A stretch of 64,000 bases of DNA from Symsagittifera roscoffensis (GCF_963678635.1 NC_087068.1:12528027-12592026), one strand, 5' to 3'; positions 1-10,974 are shown, numbered from the stretch's first letter. Program-made: numbers and translations. The notes: generated from the sequence alone by a model not told the origin.

Positions 1-141
1 GCCACTCATCAAATGGTAATCTCTATCTCCAGATAATCTATTGCATATTGAAATTCCTATCAAGTAGATTTTCTGCGAACGAAGAAAAAACTTCATAGTT
101 GCTGACTGAGCGAAAAAAAATTCCGCGAGATTTGATGAACA

Positions 142-214
142 TGGGATGTAGGTCAAATGGTAGAGCGCCCACTTATCAAGCCAGAAGTACGGGGAGCAAT
201 ACCCCGCATCTCCA
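142..214 (+). pseudogene. Element B, decayed tRNA-Ala (representative of about 135 copies)
   Basis: It aligns to element A over all 73 positions, but position 1 is T (no pair with C72) and C11 is G (D-stem mismatch). The anticodon stem CCCAC/GCCAG pairs only at its ends. T55 is G, so the B box reads GAGCAATAC and not GWTCRANNC. Anticodon-loop variants by block are TTATCAA, TTAGCAA and TTAGCCA. The same lesions recur in almost every copy to the end of the array, so B was dead before amplification. Other examples are 581-653 and 2780-2853. From 15.4 kb many B copies begin AGGTATGAAGGTC. Confidence 0.85.
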
Positions 215-358
215 ACGTTAATGACATCGAGTTTTTAATTAACTTTCTTCAGAAAACTACTGAATATTGAAATCTTATACAAGAAATACCTTCCCAGAAA
301 ATTTATAATCTCTTGTTTGCCGACTGAAACAAAAGCTTCCTCGACAGTTCTAAATTAT

Positions 359-430
359 GGGGATGTAGCTCAAATGGTAGAGCGCTCGCTTTGCATGCGA
401 GGGGTACGGGTTCGATGCCCCGCATCTCCA
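359..430 (+). tRNA. tRNA-Ala (UGC), 72 nt
   Basis: The acceptor GGGGATG/CATCTCC, D stem GCTC/GAGC and anticodon stem CTCGC/GCGAG are all paired, with anticodon loop TTTGCAT. The T arm is one base short and reads TTCGATG in the loop. G3:U70, the alanine identity pair, is present. Possibly functional. Confidence 0.75.
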
Positions 431-797
431 AAACTAGAGCCACTCATCAAATGGTAATCTCTATCTCCAGATAATCTATTGCATATTGAAATTCCTAACA
501 AGTAGATTTTCTGCGAACGAAAAGAAAAAGTTCATAGTTGCTGACTAAGCGAAAAAAAACTCCGCGACATTTGATAAACATGGGATGTAGGTCAAATGGT
601 AAAGCGCCCACTTATCAAGCCAGAAGTACGGGGAGCACTACCCCGCATCTCCAAAGTTAAGCACATCGAGTATTTAATTAACTTTCCTCAGAAAACTACT
701 GAATATTGAAATCCTATACAAGAAATACCTTCCCAGAAAATTCATAACCTCTTGTTTGCCGACTGAAACAAAAGCTTACTCGACAGTTCTAAACTAT

Positions 798-870
798 GGG
801 GATGTAGCTCAAATGGTAGAGCGCTTGCTTTGCATGCGAGAGGTACGGGGATCGATGCCCCGGATCTTCA
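798..870 (+). tRNA. tRNA-Ala (UGC)
   Basis: Full 73 nt. The 3' acceptor strand is GATCTTC, giving a G7-G66 mismatch and a G2-U71 wobble. The anticodon stem has one wobble. Confidence 0.65.
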
Positions 871-1238
871 AAACTAGAGCCACTTATCAAAAAGGTAATC
901 ACTATCTCCAGATAATCGATTGCATATTGAAATTCCTATCAAGTAGATTTTCAGCGAACGAAAAAAAAACTTCATAGTTGCTGACTGAGCGAAAAAAAAA
1001 TTCCGCGAGATTTGATGAACATGGGATGTAGGTCAAATGGTAGAGCGCCCACTTATCAAGCCAGAAGTACGGGGAGCAATACCCCGCATCTCCAACGTTA
1101 AGGACATCGAGTTTTTAATTAACTTTCTTCAGAAAACTACTGAATATTGAAATCTTATACAAGAAATACCTTCCCAGAAAATTTATAATCTCTTGTTTGC
1201 CGACTGAAACAAAAGCTTCCTCGACAGTTCTAAGTTAT

Positions 1239-1310
1239 GGGGATGTAGCTCAAATGGTAGAGCGCTCGCTTTGCATGCGAGAGGTACGGGATCGATGCCC
1301 CGCATCTCCA
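1239..1310 (+). tRNA. tRNA-Ala (UGC), 72 nt
   Basis: All stems match the consensus except that one G is missing from the 5' T stem, leaving four T-stem pairs. Confidence 0.7.
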
Positions 1311-1677
1311 AAACTAGAGCCACTCATCAAATGGTAATCTCTATCTCCAGATAATCTATTGCATATTGAAATTCCTAACAAGTAGATTTTCTGCGAACGA
1401 AAAGAAAAAGTTCATAGTTGCTGACTAAGCGAAAAAAAATTCCGCGACATTTGATAAACATGGGATGTAGGTCAAATGGTAAAGCGCCCACTTATCAAGC
1501 CAGAAGTACGGGGAGCACTATCCCGCATCTCCAAAGTTAAGCACATCGAGTATTTAATTAACTTTCTTCAGAAAACTACTGAATATTGAAATCCTATACA
1601 AGAAATACCTTCCCAGAAAATTCATAACCTCTTGTTTGCCGACTGAAACAAAAGCTTACTCGACAGTTCTAAACTAT

Positions 1678-1749
1678 GGGGATGTAGCTCAAATGGTAGA
1701 GCGCTTGCTTTGCATGCGAGAGGTACGGGGATCGATGCCCGGATCTTCA
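1678..1749 (+). pseudogene. tRNA-Ala (UGC), damaged 3' end
   Basis: Near-copy of the gene at 798, with a further C lost from the 3' T stem and the acceptor strand reading GATCTTC. Confidence 0.6.
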
Positions 1750-2118
1750 AAACTAGAGCCACTTATCAAAAAGGTAATCACTATCTCCAGATAATCTATT
1801 GCATATTGAAATTCCTATCAAGTAGATTTTCAGCGAACGAAAAAAAAACTTCATAGTTGCTGACTGAGCGAAAAAAAAATTCCGCGAGATTTGATAAACA
1901 TGGGATGTAGGTAAAATGGTAGAGCGCCTACTTAGCAAGCCAGAAGTACGGGGGAGCAATACCCCGCTTCTCCGAAGTTAATGACATCGAACAATTAATT
2001 AACTTTCTTCAGAAAACTACTGAATATTGAAGTCTTATACAAGAAATACCTTCCAAGAAAAATTTTAACTTCTTGTTTGCCGACTGAAACAAAAGCTTCC
2101 TCGACAGTTATAAATCAT

Positions 2119-2191
2119 GGGGATGTAGCTCAAATGGTAGAGCGCTCGCTTAGCATGCAAGAGGTACGGGGATCAATGCCCCGCATCTCCA
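2119..2191 (+). tRNA. tRNA-Ala (AGC)
   Basis: 73 nt with anticodon loop TTAGCAT. There is one anticodon-stem mismatch (C29-A41, stem GCAAG). Confidence 0.7.
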
Positions 2192-2557
2192 AAGCTAGAG
2201 CCACTCATCAAATGGTAATCACTATCTCCAGATAATCTATTGCATATTGAAATTCCTAACAAGTAGATTTTCTGCGAACGAAAAGAAAAAATTCATAGTT
2301 GCTGACTAAGCCAAAAAAATTTCGCGAGAATTGATAAACATGGGATGTAGGTCAAATGGTAGAGCGCCTACTTAGCAAGCCAGAAGTACGGGGAGCAATA
2401 CCCCGCATCTCCGAAGTTAAGGACATCGAGCAATTAATTAACCTTCTTCAGAAAACTACTGAATATTGAAGTCTTATACAAGAAATACCTTCCAAGAAAA
2501 ATTTTAACCTCTTGTTTGCCGACTGAAACAAAAGCTTCCTCGACAGTTAAAAATCAT

Positions 2558-2630
2558 GGGGATGTAGCTCAAATGGTAGAGCGCTCGCTTAGCATGCAAG
2601 AGGTACGGGGATCAATGCCCCGCATCTCCA
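2558..2630 (+). tRNA. tRNA-Ala (AGC)
   Basis: Same C29-A41 variant. First A gene of the first 3,521-bp higher-order repeat; the following spacer has the private variant CAGTCATC. Confidence 0.7.
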
Positions 2631-3070
2631 AATCTAGAGTCAGTCATCAAATGGTAATCACTATCTCCAGATAATCTATTGCATATTGAAATTCCTAACA
2701 AGTAGATTTTCTGAGAACGAAAAGAAAAACTTCATAGTTGCTGACTAAGCGAAAAAAATTCCGCGAGGTTTGATAAACATGGGATGTAGGTCAATTGGTA
2801 GAGCGCCTACTTAGCAAGCCAGAAGTACGGGGGAGCAATACCCCGCTTCTCCGAAGTTAAGGACATCGAACAATTAATTAACTTTCTTCAGAAAACTACT
2901 GAATATTGAAGTCTTATACAAGAAATACCTTCCAAGAAAAATTTTAACTTCTTGTTTGCCGACTGAAACAAAAGCTTCCTCGACAGTTATAAATCATGGG
3001 GATGTAGCTCAAATGGTAGAGCGCTCGCTTAGCATGCGAGAGGTACGGGGATCAATGCCCCGCATCTCCA
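2631..3070 (+). repeat. Representative 440-bp dimer unit (spacer 2, B, spacer 1, A)
   Basis: Spacer 2 is 2631-2779, element B 2780-2853, spacer 1 2854-2997 and element A 2998-3070. The spacers share, in the same order: TAATYA, a CAGA run, ATATTGAAAT, a CAAG/AAATA segment, then GCYGACT with TTCC.CG and AT just before the tRNA. The unit is therefore a diverged duplicate of one 220-bp ancestor. Elements A and B differ at about 10 of 73 positions. Confidence 0.9.
2998..3070 (+). tRNA. tRNA-Ala (AGC), intact
   Basis: Textbook cloverleaf: acceptor GGGGATG/CATCTCC with G3:U70, D stem GCTC/GAGC, D loop AAATGGTA, anticodon stem CTCGC/GCGAG around TTAGCAT, variable AGGTA, T stem CGGGG/CCCCG around ATCAATG, discriminator A. 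The internal A box (TAGCTCAAATGG) and B box (GATCAATGC) fit the Pol III consensus. No intron and no encoded CCA, as expected for a nuclear tRNA gene. A TATAAAT lies 10 nt upstream (2988-2994), and the first downstream TTTT is 77 nt away. Confidence 0.93.
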
Positions 3071-3146
3071 AAACTTGAGTCACTCATCAAATGGTAATCA
3101 CTATCTCCAGATAATCTATTGCATATTGAAATTCCTAACAAGTAGA

Positions 3147-3150
3147 TTTT
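3147..3150 (+). terminator. Nearest T4 downstream of element A (representative)
   Basis: The first TTTT after the intact gene at 2998 is in AGTAGATTTTCTGCG, 77 nt past the discriminator base. Most A genes have the same arrangement. It is a weak, distant Pol III terminator candidate. Confidence 0.35.
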
Positions 3151-3310
3151 CTGCGAACGAAAAGAAAAACTTCATAGTTGCTGACTAAGCGAAAATAAAT
3201 TCCGCGAGATTTGATAAACATGGGATGTAGGTCAAATGGAAGAGCGCCCACTTATCAAGCCAGAAGTACGGGGAGCAATACTCCGCATCTCCAAAGTTAA
3301 GGACATCGAG

Positions 3311-3315
3311 TTTTT
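3311..3315 (+). terminator. T5 run just after element B (representative)
   Basis: TTTTT in CATCGAGTTTTTAATTAA lies within 20 nt of the 3' end of the B body. Only some B copies have it; others read GAGCAATTAATT or GAGTATTTAATT. Confidence 0.35.
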
Positions 3316-3437
3316 AATTAACTTTCTTCAGAAAACTACTGAATATTGAAATCTTATACAAGAAATACCTTCCCAGAAAATTTATAACCTCTTGTTTGCC
3401 GACTGAAACAAAAGCTTCCTCGACAGTTATAAATCAT

Positions 3438-3510
3438 GGGGATGTAGCTCAAATGGTAGAGTGCTCGCTTAGCATGCGAGAGGTACGGGGATCAATGCCC
3501 CGCATCTTCA
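3438..3510 (+). tRNA. tRNA-Ala (AGC), GUG variant
   Basis: All stems pair if G10-U25 and G2-U71 wobbles are allowed (GAGTG after the D loop, 3' strand CATCTTC). This variant recurs in the 3,521-bp repeat. Confidence 0.8.
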
Positions 3511-3877
3511 AAACTTGAGTCACTCATCAAATGGTAATCACTATCTCCAGATAATCTATTGCATATTGAAATTCCTAACAAGTAGATTTTCTGAGAACGA
3601 AAAGAAAAACTTCATAGTTGCTGACTAAGCGAAAAAAATTCCGCGAGGTTTGATAAACATGGGATGTAGGTCAATTGGTAGAGCGCCTACTTAGCAAGCC
3701 AGAAGTACGGGGGAGCAATACCCCGCTTCTCCGAAGTTAAGGACATCGAACAATTAATTAACTTTCTTCAGAAAACTACTGAATATTGAAGTCTTATACA
3801 AGAAATACCTTCCAAGAAAAATTTTAACTTCTTGTTTGCCGACTGAAACAAAAGCTTCCTCGACAGTTATAAATCAT

Positions 3878-3950
3878 GGGGATGTAGCTCAAATGGTAGA
3901 GCGCTCGCTTAGCATGCAAGAGGTACGGGGATCAATGCCCCGCATCTCCA
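3878..3950 (+). tRNA. tRNA-Ala (AGC)
   Basis: C29-A41 variant, otherwise intact. Confidence 0.7.
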
Positions 3951-4317
3951 AATCTAGAGTCACTCATCAAATGGTAATCACTATCTCCAGATAATCTATT
4001 GCATATTGAAATTCCTAACAAGTAGATTTTCTGAGAACGAAAAGAAAAACTTCATAGTTGCTGACTAAGCGAAAAAAATTCCGCGAGGTTTGATAAACAT
4101 GGGATGTAGGTCAATTGGTAGAGCGCCTACTTAGCAAGCCAGAAGTACGGGGGAGCAAAACCCCGCTTCTCCGAAGTTAAGGACATCGAACAATTAATTA
4201 ACTTTCTTCAGAAAACTACTGAATATTGAAGTCTTATACAAGAAATACCTTCCAAGAAAAATTTTAACTTCTTGTTTGCCGACTGAAACAAAAGCTTCCT
4301 CGACAGTTATAAATCAT

Positions 4318-4390
4318 GGGGATGTAGCTCAAATGGTAGAGCGCTCGCTTAGCATGCGAGAGGTACGGGGATCAATGCCCCGCATCTCCA
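4318..4390 (+). tRNA. tRNA-Ala (AGC), intact
   Basis: Identical in its 73 nt to the gene at 2998. Confidence 0.92.
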
Positions 4391-4757
4391 AAACTTGAGT
4401 CACTCATCAAATGGTAATCACTATCTCCAGATAATCTATTGCATATTGAAATTCCTAACAAGTAGATTTTCTGCGAACGAAAAGAAAAACTTCATAGTTG
4501 CTGACTAAGCGAAAATAAATTCCGCGAGATTTGATAAACATGGGATGTAGGTCAAATGGAAGAGCGCCCACTTATCAAGCCAGAAGTACGGGGAGCAATA
4601 CTCCGCATCTCCAAAGTTAAGGACATCGAGTTTTTAATTAACTTTCTTCAGAAAACTACTGGATATTGAAATCTTATACAAGAAATACCTTCCCAGAAAA
4701 TTTATAACCTCTTGTTTGCCGACTGAAACAAAAGCTTCCTCGACAGTTATAAATCAT

Positions 4758-4830
4758 GGGGATGTAGCTCAAATGGTAGAGTGCTCGCTTAGCATGCGAG
4801 AGGTACGGGGATCAATGCCCCGCATCTTCA
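4758..4830 (+). tRNA. tRNA-Ala (AGC), GUG variant
   Basis: Wobble variant as at 3438; all stems can close. Confidence 0.8.
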
Positions 4831-5197
4831 AAACTTGAGTCACTCATCAAATGGTAATCACTATCTCCAGATAATCTATTGCATATTGAAATTCCTGACA
4901 AGTAGATTTTCTGCGAACGAAAAGAAAAACTTCATAGTTGCTGACTAAGCGAAAAAAAATTCCGCGAGATTTGATAAACATGGGATGTAGGTCCAATGGA
5001 AGAGCGCCCACTTATCAAGCCAGAAGTACGGTGAGCAATACCCCGCTTCTCCGAAGTTAAGGACATCGAACAATTAATTAACTTTCTTCAGAAAACTACT
5101 GAATATTGAAGTCTTATACAAGAAATACCTTCCAAGAAAAATTTTAACTTCTTGTTTGCCGACTGAAACAAAAGCTTCCTCGACAGTTATAAATCAT

Positions 5198-5270
5198 GGG
5201 GATGTAGCTCAAATGGTAGAGCGCTTGCTTAGCATGCGAGAGGTACGGGGATCAATAACCCGCATCTCCA
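5198..5270 (+). tRNA. tRNA-Ala (AGC), T-stem mismatch
   Basis: The T arm is CGGGG-ATCAATA-ACCCG, giving a G53-A61 mismatch. The anticodon stem CTTGC has a U29-G41 wobble. Confidence 0.65.
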
Positions 5271-5637
5271 AAACTTGAGTCACGCATCAAATGGTAATCA
5301 CTATCTCCAGATAATCTATTGCATATTGAATTTCCTAACAAGTAGATTTTCTGCGAACGAAAAGAAAAACTTCATAGTTGCTGACTAAGCGAAAAAAAAT
5401 TCCGCGAGATTTGATAAACATGGGATGTAGGTCAAATGGAAGAGCGCCCACTTATCAAGCCAGAAGTACGGGGAGCAATACTCCGCATCTCCAAAGTTAA
5501 GGACATCGAGTTTTTAATTAACTTTCTTCAGAAAACTACTGAATATTGAAATCTTATACAAGAAATACCTTCCCAGAAAATTTATAACCTCTTGTTTGCC
5601 GACTGAAACAAAAGCTTCCTCGACAGTTATAAATCAT

Positions 5638-5710
5638 GGGGATGTAGCTCAAATGGTAGAGTGCTCGCTTAGCATGCGAGAGGTACGGGGATCAATGCCC
5701 CGCATCTTCA
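5638..5710 (+). tRNA. tRNA-Ala (AGC), GUG variant
   Basis: Wobble variant; last A gene of the first 3,521-bp repeat. Confidence 0.8.
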
Positions 5711-6078
5711 AAACTTGAGTCACTCATCAAATGGTAATCACTATCTCCAGATAATCTATTGCATATTGAAATTCCTAACAAGTAGATTTTCTGAGAACGA
5801 AAAGAAAAACTTCATAGTTGCTGACTAAGCGAAAAAAATTCCGCGAGGTTTGATAAACATGGGATGTAGGTCAATTGGTAGAGCGCCTACTTAGCAAGCC
5901 AGAAGTACGGGGGAGCAATACCCCGCTTCTCCGAAGTTAAGGACATCGAACAATTAATTAACTTTCTTCAGAAAACTACTGAATATTGAAGTCTTATACA
6001 AGAAATACCTTCCAAGAAAAATTTTAACTTCTTGTTTGCCGACTGAAACAAAAGCTTCCTCGACAGTTAACAAATCAT

Positions 6079-6151
6079 GGGGATGTAGCTCAAATGGTAG
6101 AGCGCTCGCTTAGCATGCAAGAGGTACGGGGATCAATGCCCCGCATCTCCA
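6079..6151 (+). tRNA. tRNA-Ala (AGC)
   Basis: Counterpart of 2558 at +3,521. C29-A41 mismatch; the 5' flank has an extra base pair (GTTAACAAATC). Confidence 0.7.
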
Positions 6152-6518
6152 AATCTAGAGTCAGTCATCAAATGGTAATCACTATCTCCAGATAATCTAT
6201 TGCATATTGAAATTCCTAACAAGTAGATTTTCTGAGAACGAAAAGAAAAACTTCATAGTTGCTGACTAAGCGAAAAAAATTCCGCGAGGTTTGATAAACA
6301 TGGGATGTAGGTCAATTGGTAGAGCGCCTACTTAGCAAGCCAGAAGTACGGGGGAGCAATACCCCGCTTCTCCGAAGTTAAGGACATCGAACAATTAATT
6401 AACTTTCTTCAGAAAACTACTGAATATTGAAGTCTTATACAAGAAATACCTTCCAAGAAAAATTTTAACTTCTTGTTTGCCGACTGAAACAAAAGCTTCC
6501 TCGACAGTTATAAATCAT

Positions 6519-6591
6519 GGGGATGTAGCTCAAATGGTAGAGCGCTCGCTTAGCATGCGAGAGGTACGGGGATCAATGCCCCGCATCTCCA
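6519..6591 (+). tRNA. tRNA-Ala (AGC), intact
   Basis: Counterpart of 2998 at +3,521; all stems paired. Confidence 0.92.
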
Positions 6592-6958
6592 AAACTTGAG
6601 TCACTCATCAAATGGTAATCACTATCTCCAGATAATCTATTGCATATTGAAATTCCTAACAAGTAGATTTTCTGCGAACGAAAAGAAAAACTTCATAGTT
6701 GCTGACTAAGCGAAAATAAATTCCGCGAGATTTGATAAACATGGGATGTAGGTCAAATGGAAGAGCGCCCACTTATCAAGCCAGAAGTACGGGGAGCAAT
6801 ACTCCGCATCTCCAAAGTTAAGGACATCGAGTTTTTAATTAACTTTCTTCAGAAAACTACTGAATATTGAAATCTTATACAAGAAATACCTTCCCAGAAA
6901 ATTTATAACCTCTTGTTTGCCGACTGAAACAAAAGCTTCCTCGACAGTTATAAATCAT

Positions 6959-7031
6959 GGGGATGTAGCTCAAATGGTAGAGTGCTCGCTTAGCATGCGA
7001 GAGGTACGGGGATCAATGCCCCGCATCTTCA
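6959..7031 (+). tRNA. tRNA-Ala (AGC), GUG variant
   Basis: Counterpart of 3438 at +3,521. Confidence 0.8.
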
Positions 7032-7398
7032 AAACTTGAGTCACTCATCAAATGGTAATCACTATCTCCAGATAATCTATTGCATATTGAAATTCCTAAC
7101 AAGTAGATTTTCTGAGAACGAAAAGAAAAACTTCATAGTTGCTGACTAAGCGAAAAAAATTCCGCGAGGTTTGATAAACATGGGATGTAGGTCAATTGGT
7201 AGAGCGCCTACTTAGCAAGCCAGAAGTACGGGGGAGCAATACCCCGCTTCTCCGAAGTTAAGGACATCGAACAATTAATTAACTTTCTTCAGAAAACTAC
7301 TGAATATTGAAGTCTTATACAAGAAATACCTTCCAAGAAAAATTTTAACTTCTTGTTTGCCGACTGAAACAAAAGCTTCCTCGACAGTTATAAATCAT

Positions 7399-7471
7399 GG
7401 GGATGTAGCTCAAATGGTAGAGCGCTCGCTTAGCATGCAAGAGGTACGGGGATCAATGCCCCGCATCTCCA
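7399..7471 (+). tRNA. tRNA-Ala (AGC)
   Basis: C29-A41 variant; counterpart of 3878. Confidence 0.7.
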
Positions 7472-7838
7472 AATCTAGAGTCACTCATCAAATGGTAATC
7501 ACTATCTCCAGATAATCTATTGCATATTGAAATTCCTAACAAGTAGATTTTCTGAGAACGAAAAGAAAAACTTCATAGTTGCTGACTAAGCGAAAAAAAT
7601 TCCGCGAGGTTTGATAAACATGGGATGTAGGTCAATTGGTAGAGCGCCTACTTAGCAAGCCAGAAGTACGGGGGAGCAAAACCCCGCTTCTCCGAAGTTA
7701 AGGACATCGAACAATTAATTAACTTTCTTCAGAAAACTACTGAATATTGAAGTCTTATACAAGAAATACCTTCCAAGAAAAATTTTAACTTCTTGTTTGC
7801 CGACTGAAACAAAAGCTTCCTCGACAGTTATAAATCAT

Positions 7839-7911
7839 GGGGATGTAGCTCAAATGGTAGAGCGCTCGCTTAGCATGCGAGAGGTACGGGGATCAATGCC
7901 CCGCATCTCCA
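7839..7911 (+). tRNA. tRNA-Ala (AGC), intact
   Basis: All stems paired; counterpart of 4318. Confidence 0.92.
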
Positions 7912-8278
7912 AAACTTGAGTCACTCATCAAATGGTAATCACTATCTCCAGATATTCTATTGCATATTGAAATTCCTAACAAGTAGATTTTCTGCGAACG
8001 AAAAGAAAAACTTCATAGTTGCTGACTAAGCGAAAATAAATTCCGCGAGATTTGATAAACATGGGATGTAGGTCAAATGGAAGAGCGCCCACTTATCAAG
8101 CCAGAAGTACGGGGAGCAATACTCCGCATCTCCAAAGTTAAGGACATCGAGTTTTTAATTAACTTTCTTCAGAAAACTACTGGATATTGAAATCTTATAC
8201 AAGAAATACCTTCCCAGAAAATTTATAACCTCTTGTTTGCCGACTGAAACAAAAGCTTCCTCGACAGTTATAAATCAT

Positions 8279-8351
8279 GGGGATGTAGCTCAAATGGTAG
8301 AGTGCTCGCTTAGCATGCGAGAGGTACGGGGATCAATGCCCCGCATCTTCA
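8279..8351 (+). tRNA. tRNA-Ala (AGC), GUG variant
   Basis: Counterpart of 4758. Confidence 0.8.
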
Positions 8352-8718
8352 AAACTTGAGTCACTCATCAAATGGTAATCACTATCTCCAGATAATCTAT
8401 TGCATATTGAAATTCCTGACAAGTAGATTTTCTGCGAACGAAAAGAAAAACTTCATAGTTGCTGACTAAGCGAAAAAAAATTCCGCGAGATTTGATAAAC
8501 ATGGGATGTAGGTCCAATGGAAGAGCGCCCACTTATCAAGCCAGAAGTACGGTGAGCAATACCCCGCTTCTCCGAAGTTAAGGACATCGAACAATTAATT
8601 AACTTTCTTCAGAAAACTACTGAATATTGAAGTCTTATACAAGAAATACCTTCCAAGAAAAATTTTAACTTCTTGTTTGCCGACTGAAACAAAAGCTTCC
8701 TCGACAGTTATAAATCAT

Positions 8719-8791
8719 GGGGATGTAGCTCAAATGGTAGAGCGCTTGCTTAGCATGCGAGAGGTACGGGGATCAATGACCCGCATCTCCA
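8719..8791 (+). tRNA. tRNA-Ala (AGC), T-stem mismatch
   Basis: G53-A61 mismatch as at 5198, but the T loop is ATCAATG here, one of the few differences between the two 3,521-bp copies. Confidence 0.65.
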
Positions 8792-9158
8792 AAACTTGAG
8801 TCACGCATCAAATGGTAATCACTATCTCCAGATAATCTATTGCATATTGAATTTCCTAACAAGTAGATTTTCTGCGAACGAAAAGAAAAACTTCATAGTT
8901 GCTGACTAAGCGAAAAAAAATTCCGCGAGATTTGATAAACATGGGATGTAGGTCAAATGGAAGAGCGCCCACTTATCAAGCCAGAAGTACGGGGAGCAAT
9001 ACTCCGCATCTCCAAAGTTAAGGACATCGAGTTTTTAATTAACTTTCTTCAGAAAACTACTGAATATTGAAATCTTATACAAGAAATACCTTCCCAGAAA
9101 ATTTATAACCTCTTGTTTGCCGACTGAAACAAAAGCTTCCTCGACAGTTATAAATCAT

Positions 9159-9231
9159 GGGGATGTAGCGCAAATGGTAGAGCGCTCGCTTAGCATGCGA
9201 GAGGTACGGGGATCAATGCCCCGCATCTCCA
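9159..9231 (+). tRNA. tRNA-Ala (AGC), D-stem mismatch
   Basis: The D stem is GCGC against GAGC (G12-A23 mismatch); the remaining stems are perfect. It no longer matches its +3,521 partner at 5638, so it marks the end of that repeat. Confidence 0.7.
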
Positions 9232-9598
9232 AAACTTGAGTCACTCATCAAATGGTAATCACTATCTCCAGATAATCTATTGCATATTGAAATTCCTGAC
9301 AAGTAGATTTTCTGCGAACGAAAAGAAAAACTTCATAGTTGCTGACTAAGCGAAAAAAAATTCCGCGAGATTTGATAAACATGGGATGTAGGTCCAATGG
9401 AAGAGCGCCCACTTATCAAGCCAGAAGTACGGGGAGCAATACCCCGCTTCTCCGAAGTTAAGGACATCGAACAATTAATTAACTTTCTTCAGAAAACTAC
9501 TGAATATTGAAGTCTTATACAAGAAATACCTTCCAAGAAAAATTTTAACTTCTTGTTTGCCGACTGAAACAAAAGCTTCCTCGACAGTTATAAATCAT

Positions 9599-9671
9599 GG
9601 GGATGTAGCTCAAATGGTAGAGCGCTTGCTTAGCATGCGAGAGGTACGGGGATCAATGCCCCGCATCTCCA
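9599..9671 (+). tRNA. tRNA-Ala (AGC), near-intact
   Basis: Only a U29-G41 wobble (CTTGC stem). First gene of the 1,743-bp repeat, followed by a spacer with a 17-bp deletion. Confidence 0.88.
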
Positions 9672-10021
9672 AAACTTGAGTCACTCATCAAATGGTAATC
9701 ACTATCTCCAGATAATCTATTGCATATTGAAATTCTGCGAACAAAAAGAAAAACTTCATAGTTGCTGACTAAGCGAAAAAAAATTCCGCGAGATTTGATA
9801 AACATGGGATGTAGGTCAAATGGAAGAGCGCCCACTTATCAAGCCAGAAGTACGGGGAGCAATACTCCGCATCTCCAAAGTTAAGGACATCGAGTTTTTA
9901 ATTAACTTTCTTCAGAAAACTACTGAATATTGAAATCTTAAACAAGAAATACCTTCCCAGAAAATTTATAACCTCTTGTTTGCCGACTGAAACAAAAGCT
10001 TCCTCGACAGTTATAAATCAT

Positions 10022-10094
10022 GGGGATGTAGCTCAAATGGTAGAGCGCTCGCTTAGCATGCGAGAGGTACGGGGATCAATGCCCCGCATCTCCA
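10022..10094 (+). tRNA. tRNA-Ala (AGC), intact
   Basis: All stems fully paired. Only 423 bp from its neighbour because of the spacer deletion near 9,735. Confidence 0.92.
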
Positions 10095-10461
10095 AAACTT
10101 GAGTCACTCATCAAATGGTAATCACTATCTCCAGATAATCTATTGCATATTGAAATTCCTGACAAGTAGATTTTCTGCGAACGAAAAGAAAAACTTCATA
10201 GTTGCTGACTAAGCGAAAAAAAATTCCGCGAGATTTGATAAACATGGGATGTAGGTCCAATGGAAGAGCGCCCACTTATCAAGCCAGAAGTACGGGGAGC
10301 AATACCCCGCTTCTCCGAAGTTAAGGACATCGAACAATTAATTAACTTTCTTCAGAAAACTACTGAATATTGAAGTCTTATACAAGAAATACCTTCCAAG
10401 AAAAATTTTAACTTCTTGTTTGCCGACTGAAACAAAAGCTTCCTCGACAGTTATAAATCAT

Positions 10462-10534
10462 GGGGATGTAGCTCAAATGGTAGAGCGCTTGCTTAGCATG
10501 CGAGAGGTACGGGGATCAATGCCCCGCATCTCCA
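10462..10534 (+). tRNA. tRNA-Ala (AGC), near-intact
   Basis: U29-G41 wobble only. Confidence 0.88.
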
Positions 10535-10901
10535 AAACTTGAGTCACGCATCAAATGGTAATCACTATCTCCAGATAATCTATTGCATATTGAATTTCCT
10601 AACAAGTAGATTTTCTGCGAACGAAAAGAAAAACTTCATAGTTGCTGACTAAGCGAAAAAAAATTCCGCGAGATTTGATAAACATGGGATGTAGGTCAAA
10701 TGGAAGAGCGCCCACTTATCAAGCCAGAAGTACGGGGAGCAATACTCCGCATCTCCAAAGTTACGGACATCGAGTTTTTAATTAACTTTCTTCAGAAAAC
10801 TACTGAATATTGAAGTCTTATACAAGAAATACCTTCCAAGAAAAATTTTAACTTCTTGTTTGCCGACTGAAACAAAAGCTTCCTCGACAGTTATAAATCA
10901 T

Positions 10902-10974
10902 GGGGATGTAGCTCAAATGGTAGAGCGCTTGCTTAGCATGCGAGAGGTATGGGGATCAATGCCCCGCATCTCCA
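10902..10974 (+). tRNA. tRNA-Ala (AGC), near-intact
   Basis: U29-G41 wobble plus a U49-G65 wobble (TGGGG in the T stem). Confidence 0.83.

Larger units (their letters stand above)
2558..6078 (+). repeat. 3,521-bp higher-order repeat, copy 1 (eight units)
   Basis: Eight A genes in the order C29-A41, perfect, GUG, C29-A41, perfect, GUG, T-stem mismatch, GUG. Private variants at 4158 (GCAAAACCCC), 4661 (TGGATATTG) and 4991 (GTCCAATGG) recur exactly 3,521 bp on. Confidence 0.9.
6079..9158 (+). repeat. 3,521-bp higher-order repeat, copy 2 (truncated)
   Basis: Same gene order as copy 1, diverging only at the eighth unit near 9,168. The few differences seen include 5256/8777 in a T loop, 7955 (GATATTC) and the flank of the first gene. 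Confidence 0.9.
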
